From positions 37,709 through 101,708 of the forward strand of contig NZ_JNZO01000028.1 of NCBI RefSeq assembly GCF_000717595.1: 64,000 nt of DNA, read 5' to 3'. Position numbers and translations under genes: made by a program. The stretch is from Streptomyces flavochromogenes. Lineage in GTDB: Bacteria > Actinomycetota > Actinomycetes > Streptomycetales > Streptomycetaceae. This document shows, piece by piece, positions 61,501 through 64,000 of this stretch (position 1 is its first letter; the number at the start of each line of letters is the position of its first letter). The notes under the pieces were generated by a model that was given only the letters and a program-made list of their open reading frames with translations, ran no database searches and was not told where the DNA came from.

Positions 61501-64000
61501 TTCACCAGGCTGGTGAAGACGACCGGCGCGGCGGCCCGCACCGAGGCGCCGCGCGCCCGGTTCAGCTCCCGGAGCACCTGCACACCGCTGACCTGGCTGT
61601 GCTCCATGTCGCTCCACAGCCGGCTCTGGACATCGGAGGCGCGGGCGGCGAACGAGTCGGTCGCCGAGTCGCGGATCTCCAGCATCAGGGTCGTCGAGAA
61701 CTGACCGATGACGTCGCCGACCTGCGGGTGCAGCGGCAGCCGGTTGAAGTAGAGCAGGTTCAGGGAGAAGTCGGGAGTGGCACTCCACTCCGCGATGACC
61801 TGCGCGTACGCGGTGCACAGCGCCGCCGAGGGGCTGACCCCGGCCGCCGCCGCGTGCTGCTTGAACCGGTCCCAGTCCTCCCTGGCCAGGGTCGCGCCAC
61901 GGTGGTTGAACACCGGCCGCTCCAGGCTCGACGGGCTGACGGCCAGCGGCAGCTGGGGCGCGGGCGGCAGGGTGTCGAGCCGGTCACGCCAGTAGGCGAG
62001 GGCCCGGTCGTACTCGGGTCCCGCCTCCAGGGCGCGGGCCTCCCTGACGTAGTCCCGGTAGCGCAGCCGCAGTTCGGGCAGCGTCTCACCGCGGTAGTGC
62101 GCCGCCCACTCCTTGAACAGGATCGACGTGCTGAAACCGTCGATGATCAGGGCGTCGAAGCCCGCGTGCAGCCGGATCACCCGCTCGTCGATACGGGTCA
62201 CCCGTACGTCGAACAGGGGCCAGCGCGCGGTGTCGAAGACCTGGTGCCGCATCTCCTCGTGCACGGCGACCAGTTCGGCCTCGCGCTCGGCCGGCTCCAG
62301 GGCGGAGGCGTCGGTCTCCCGGATCACATAGGCCGGGACGTCGCGCTGGATGCGCTGCTCGCCCTCGGCGGTGAAGACCGCCCGCAGCATGTCGTGGCGC
62401 TCGATCATCGCCCGGAAGGACGCGCCGAGCCGGTCCAGGTCCACGTTCTCCAGGTCGATCTCGATCTGGAAGTACGTGGAGGTGTTGCCGAGTTCGAAGG
62501 CGTCACCGCGGCCCACGAGATAGGCCTGCTGGAGGTCGGTCAGACCGAACGGCTCGTAGCGCTCGGAGTCGTCCTCGACGACGACGGCTTCGCCGTCGGC
62601 CCGTGGGGCTTCCGTCTCCGTGCCCTCGTGGCTCCCCGTGCCGGAGCCGAGGGCGGCCAGGATGTCGTCGGCGATGTCCTCGGTGTTGCGGCCTTCGAGG
62701 AACGCCGCCATCGGCAGCAGGACGTCGAACTCCTTGTTCAGCGTCGTCCGGATCTTCATCGCGATCAGCGAGTCCAGACCGAGCGCCTGCAGTGACTGCC
62801 TGGCGTCCAGCCGGGCAGCCGTGGTCCCGAGGGCACGGGCGACGGTCCGGGTCACGAAGGCCCGCGCCGCGTCGGGCTCCACGGCGGGTGCCGCCTCGAC
62901 CGCTTCGGCCGGGGCCGTCGTGGTGGTGCCGGCCGGGGCCACGACGCGCGGGGGCGCCGCGAGCGCCGGAGCCGGGGCCCGCACGGCCTCGGGTCCCTGG
63001 TGCGCCGCCGGGGCTTGCGCCGTCTCGGCCTCGGCCGCAGACCGGGTCAGGGCGGGGACGAAGCGTACGCCGTCGGCCTCGGCCACCAGTCGGCCGTTCG
63101 CCGAGACGAGCCGGATACGGGCCCGGGTGCCGCCTTCGAACAGTTCGGCATGACATCGGAGCCCGTCCTGGGGGCCGCCGCGGTCGTAGTGGACGAAGCG
63201 TTCGAGACCGGCCGGCACGAGAGCCGGGCCGTCCGCCGGGAAGCAGGCCAGCGCGGTCTGGAACATCGCGTCGACGAGCCCGGGGTGGATCACGTACGCC
63301 TCGGTCTCGCCGGGCACGGCGGACCGGATCTCGGCGGTGGCCTCGTTCCGGCCGAGCCTGATCCGCTCCACCCAGCGGGCGGCGGAGCCCAGGTACAGGG
63401 CACGCTGCCACAGCAGTCGGTACAGCTCGTCACCGGTCAGCTCGCGGCCCGACCCGCCCGCAGCGAGCGCCACCGTCGGCGCCGCCGTCGCCCCCGACCG
63501 GGCCAGGGCCTGGGCGTGCAGCTGCCAGCCACCGGCCGGGTCCTGCGCGTAGTAGCCGAACTGATCGCCGTTCACGACGAGTTGAGCCGCACGCTCGGCA
63601 CCGGCCGGTGCGAGCGCCAGATCGACGGGCAGCTCCAGGTCCTGCAAGGACACCGGCCCCGATCCGCCGAGTTCGGTGACCGCCTCGATCAACGACTCCA
63701 CGAACACTCCGGCGCTGACCACCGGCCGCCCGCCGACCACGAAGTCACCGAGGCAGGGGTGCGCCGACGGGTCGAGCGGCGGGGAGAACTGCGCCCGCGC
63801 GAGCGGCGACGACGGCAGACGTGCACCCAGCAGGCTTGCCGACTCGGCGGCCGGCCCCACCGGAAGAGGCGCAGCGGGCGCCGCCGAAGGGGCTTCCGGT
63901 ACGAGCCAGTAGTGCTGGCGTTGGAAGGGGTAGGGGGGGAGTTCGATGGTGTGGGGTTGGTAGGGCTGGAGGAGTGTGGGCCAGTCGATGGTGGCGCCGT
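58569..64000 (-). CDS. Hybrid PKS-NRPS megasynthase, C-terminal part: (KS-AT)-DH*-ACP-Cy-A(Cys)-PCP-TE
   Basis: Open at the window edge. 63861-64000 encodes the post-AT linker LPPYPFQRQHYWL, so KS-AT lies upstream. A dehydratase-like domain follows (about 63035-63785), but the catalytic HxxxGxxxxP is FVVGGRPVVS (His to Phe, Pro to Ser); HPGLVDAMFQ keeps the second Asp. Next: ACP (LGLDSL, about 62770); a heterocyclisation domain (about 61250-62560) with LTDLQQAYLVGR and the Cy motif DALIIDGFS in place of HHxxxDG; an adenylation domain (about 59640-61200); PCP (LGGDSL, about 59500); and a type I thioesterase (GWSMGG, about 59115). A-domain contacts FDLSVYD, IWNS, MMSGDW and GGATEASIWS give a code close to DLYN-x-SLIWK, i.e. 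cysteine. Predicted output: a polyketide ending in a thiazoline carboxylate or derivative. Confidence 0.93.
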   Translation of the reverse strand, partial: GATIDWPTLLQPYQPHTIELPPYPFQRQHYWLVPEAPSAAPAAPLPVGPAAESASLLGARLPSSPLARAQFSPPLDPSAHPCLGDFVVGGRPVVSAGVFVESLIEAVTELGGSGPVSLQDLELPVDLALAPAGAERAAQLVVNGDQFGYYAQDPAGGWQLHAQALARSGATAAPTVALAAGGSGRELTGDELYRLLWQRALYLGSAARWVERIRLGRNEATAEIRSAVPGETEAYVIHPGLVDAMFQTALACFPADGPALVPAGLERFVHYDRGGPQDGLRCHAELFEGGTRARIRLVSANGRLVAEADGVRFVPALTRSAAEAETAQAPAAHQGPEAVRAPAPALAAPPRVVAPAGTTTTAPAEAVEAAPAVEPDAARAFVTRTVARALGTTAARLDARQSLQALGLDSLIAMKIRTTLNKEFDVLLPMAAFLEGRNTEDIADDILAALGSGTGSHEGTETEAPRADGEAVVVEDDSERYEPFGLTDLQQAYLVGRGDAFELGNTSTYFQIEIDLENVDLDRLGASFRAMIERHDMLRAVFTAEGEQRIQRDVPAYVIRETDASALEPAEREAELVAVHEEMRHQVFDTARWPLFDVRVTRIDERVIRLHAGFDALIIDGFSTSILFKEWAAHYRGETLPELRLRYRDYVREARALEAGPEYDRALAYWRDRLDTLPPAPQLPLAVSPSSLERPVFNHRGATLAREDWDRFKQHAAAAGVSPSAALCTAYAQVIAEWSATPDFSLNLLYFNRLPLHPQVGDVIGQFSTTLMLEIRDSATDSFAARASDVQSRLWSDMEHSQVSGVQVLRELNRARGASVRAAAPVVFTSLVNMAGQQDGERGGVVQYLAGIGENGRQVSSSVRTPQVWLDHQAVEEAGELLLNWDVIEELFPAGCIDAMFAAYQRTLRDLSRDAAAWQRPRPALAPVADLDVRAEANATDGPVPDGLLHDAVLARAAETPDAPAVITGSLTLTYADIERRSHQVGHRLRALGAGPGDLVGIVMDKGWEQVVAALGILRAGAAYVPIDARVPAERLHVLLDSAGISRVVTQPWVDDIADWPQGVARTVVRADEEAGGQDDAANGEPGGRLEPLGPSGAKPTDLAYVIFTSGSTGLPKGVMIEHGAALNTVVDVNERYRVTAADRALGLSAMHFDLSVYDVFGLLSAGGALVLPEPSAHREPARWAELVTEHGVTIWNSVPALMEMFTEHALANRLTGLPLRLVMMSGDWIPVNLPGRIRLLIEDAELWSLGGATEASIWSILHPIGEVNEDCVSIPYGKAMRNQRFHVLDDAMRPCPVWVPGDLYIAGVGLARGYLNDEAKTSAAFLHHPVSGERLYRTGDLGRFLPDGTIEFLGRQDSQVKIQGYRIELGEVEAALTQCEGVRAAAVVAAGEQHGPKRLIAYVVLDDGRDDTEQRITESLRKVVPQHLVPQRILVLDELPLSDNGKVNRAALPAPDEVAVEGAGFVAPRDEVERRLAEIWAEFFGVTEIGVTASFFDLGGDSLLAVRLMARIARGLGRSLPLSSLFARPTIELLAQAVRQAGSVEDGRRALVPVRTTGCRTPLVFVHPVGGDVLCYAELAELLGHDQPFYALQLPDTELPSVEDMAAHYVAAVREALPDGPYRVGGWSMGGVIALEMATQLTAAGAEVELLAVVDLMERPGPAEGAPVSDEVLLSWFARDLAGLAGVRWELPAEAFDGRPPVEVLHAEARAAGALSEDIDLDTLSSIVGRFQSNYRALLRYAPSPFAGRVLSLRAADGGASVETASRWMEYFPGDAALVDVPGDHYTVMRGERLRVLADELRQALDAH

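Noticed and set aside
58473..62795. A 1440-codon plus-strand frame opposite the PKS-NRPS gene
   Set aside because: It is antisense to recognisable Cy, A, PCP and TE domains; its translation is biased to Arg, Gly, His and Val without any motif.
63861..63912. A start codon for the PKS-NRPS near 63860
   Set aside because: The frame stays open to the window edge and encodes the conserved post-AT linker, so the gene begins outside the window.

Overview
The window is about 70% GC, with codon use, GTG/ATG starts, four-base ATGA/GTGA gene overlaps and gene content typical of a Streptomyces chromosome. I see no rRNA, tRNA, CRISPR array, insertion sequence or integrase.

Region 1 (1-31953) is a ureide (purine) degradation and glyoxylate-salvage supercluster interleaved with unrelated genes. 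Uricase, 5-hydroxyisourate hydrolase and OHCU decarboxylase turn urate into allantoin. Allantoinase and allantoicase continue towards ureidoglycolate. Glyoxylate is salvaged by glyoxylate carboligase, hydroxypyruvate isomerase and tartronate semialdehyde reductase, or by malate synthase. Two NCS2 purine permeases, an 8-oxoguanine deaminase-like enzyme, a MobA-like nucleotidyltransferase, a catalase (uricase makes H2O2) and an IclR regulator (AllR type) complete it. A 15-bp palindrome, TCAACA-N3-TGTTGA, sits at the catalase, uricase-operon, malate synthase and allantoinase promoters. At three of them it overlaps a recognisable -35 in the same register. Embedded passengers are a secreted HNH protein, a fibronectin-III lipoprotein, an SGNH hydrolase, a two-component system and a small ABC exporter.

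Region 2 (32326-47422) is general accessory metabolism: an SDR, a DHFR-like protein, an EamA exporter, a second two-component pair followed by a P450, and a sugar/polyol locus (Gfo/Idh/MocA dehydrogenase, HutC-type GntR regulator, three-gene ABC importer, ROK kinase). It ends with a MarR/MFS divergent pair whose shared promoter region carries three TTGA-N5-TCAA operators.

Region 3 (47856-55025) is a peptide-export locus. A 72-aa precursor with a double-glycine leader and a Cys-free hydrophobic core is followed by a strong terminator. Then come a HlyD-like protein, a C39-peptidase ABC transporter and a second, peptidase-less ABC transporter (the NHLM/NHLP bacteriocin export set), and a secreted beta-rich protein. 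No modification enzyme is visible. A 47-bp tandem duplication rebuilt the start of the peptidase transporter, and the second transporter carries a Gly/Tyr-rich repeat insert.

Region 4 (55144-64000) is one edge of a biosynthetic cluster: an acyl-CoA ligase, then on the minus strand the 3' part of a PKS-NRPS hybrid (post-AT linker, degenerate DH, ACP, Cy, Cys-type A, PCP, TE), a flavin monooxygenase and a small unknown protein. The line predicts a thiazoline-type terminus. Its 5' part lies outside the window.
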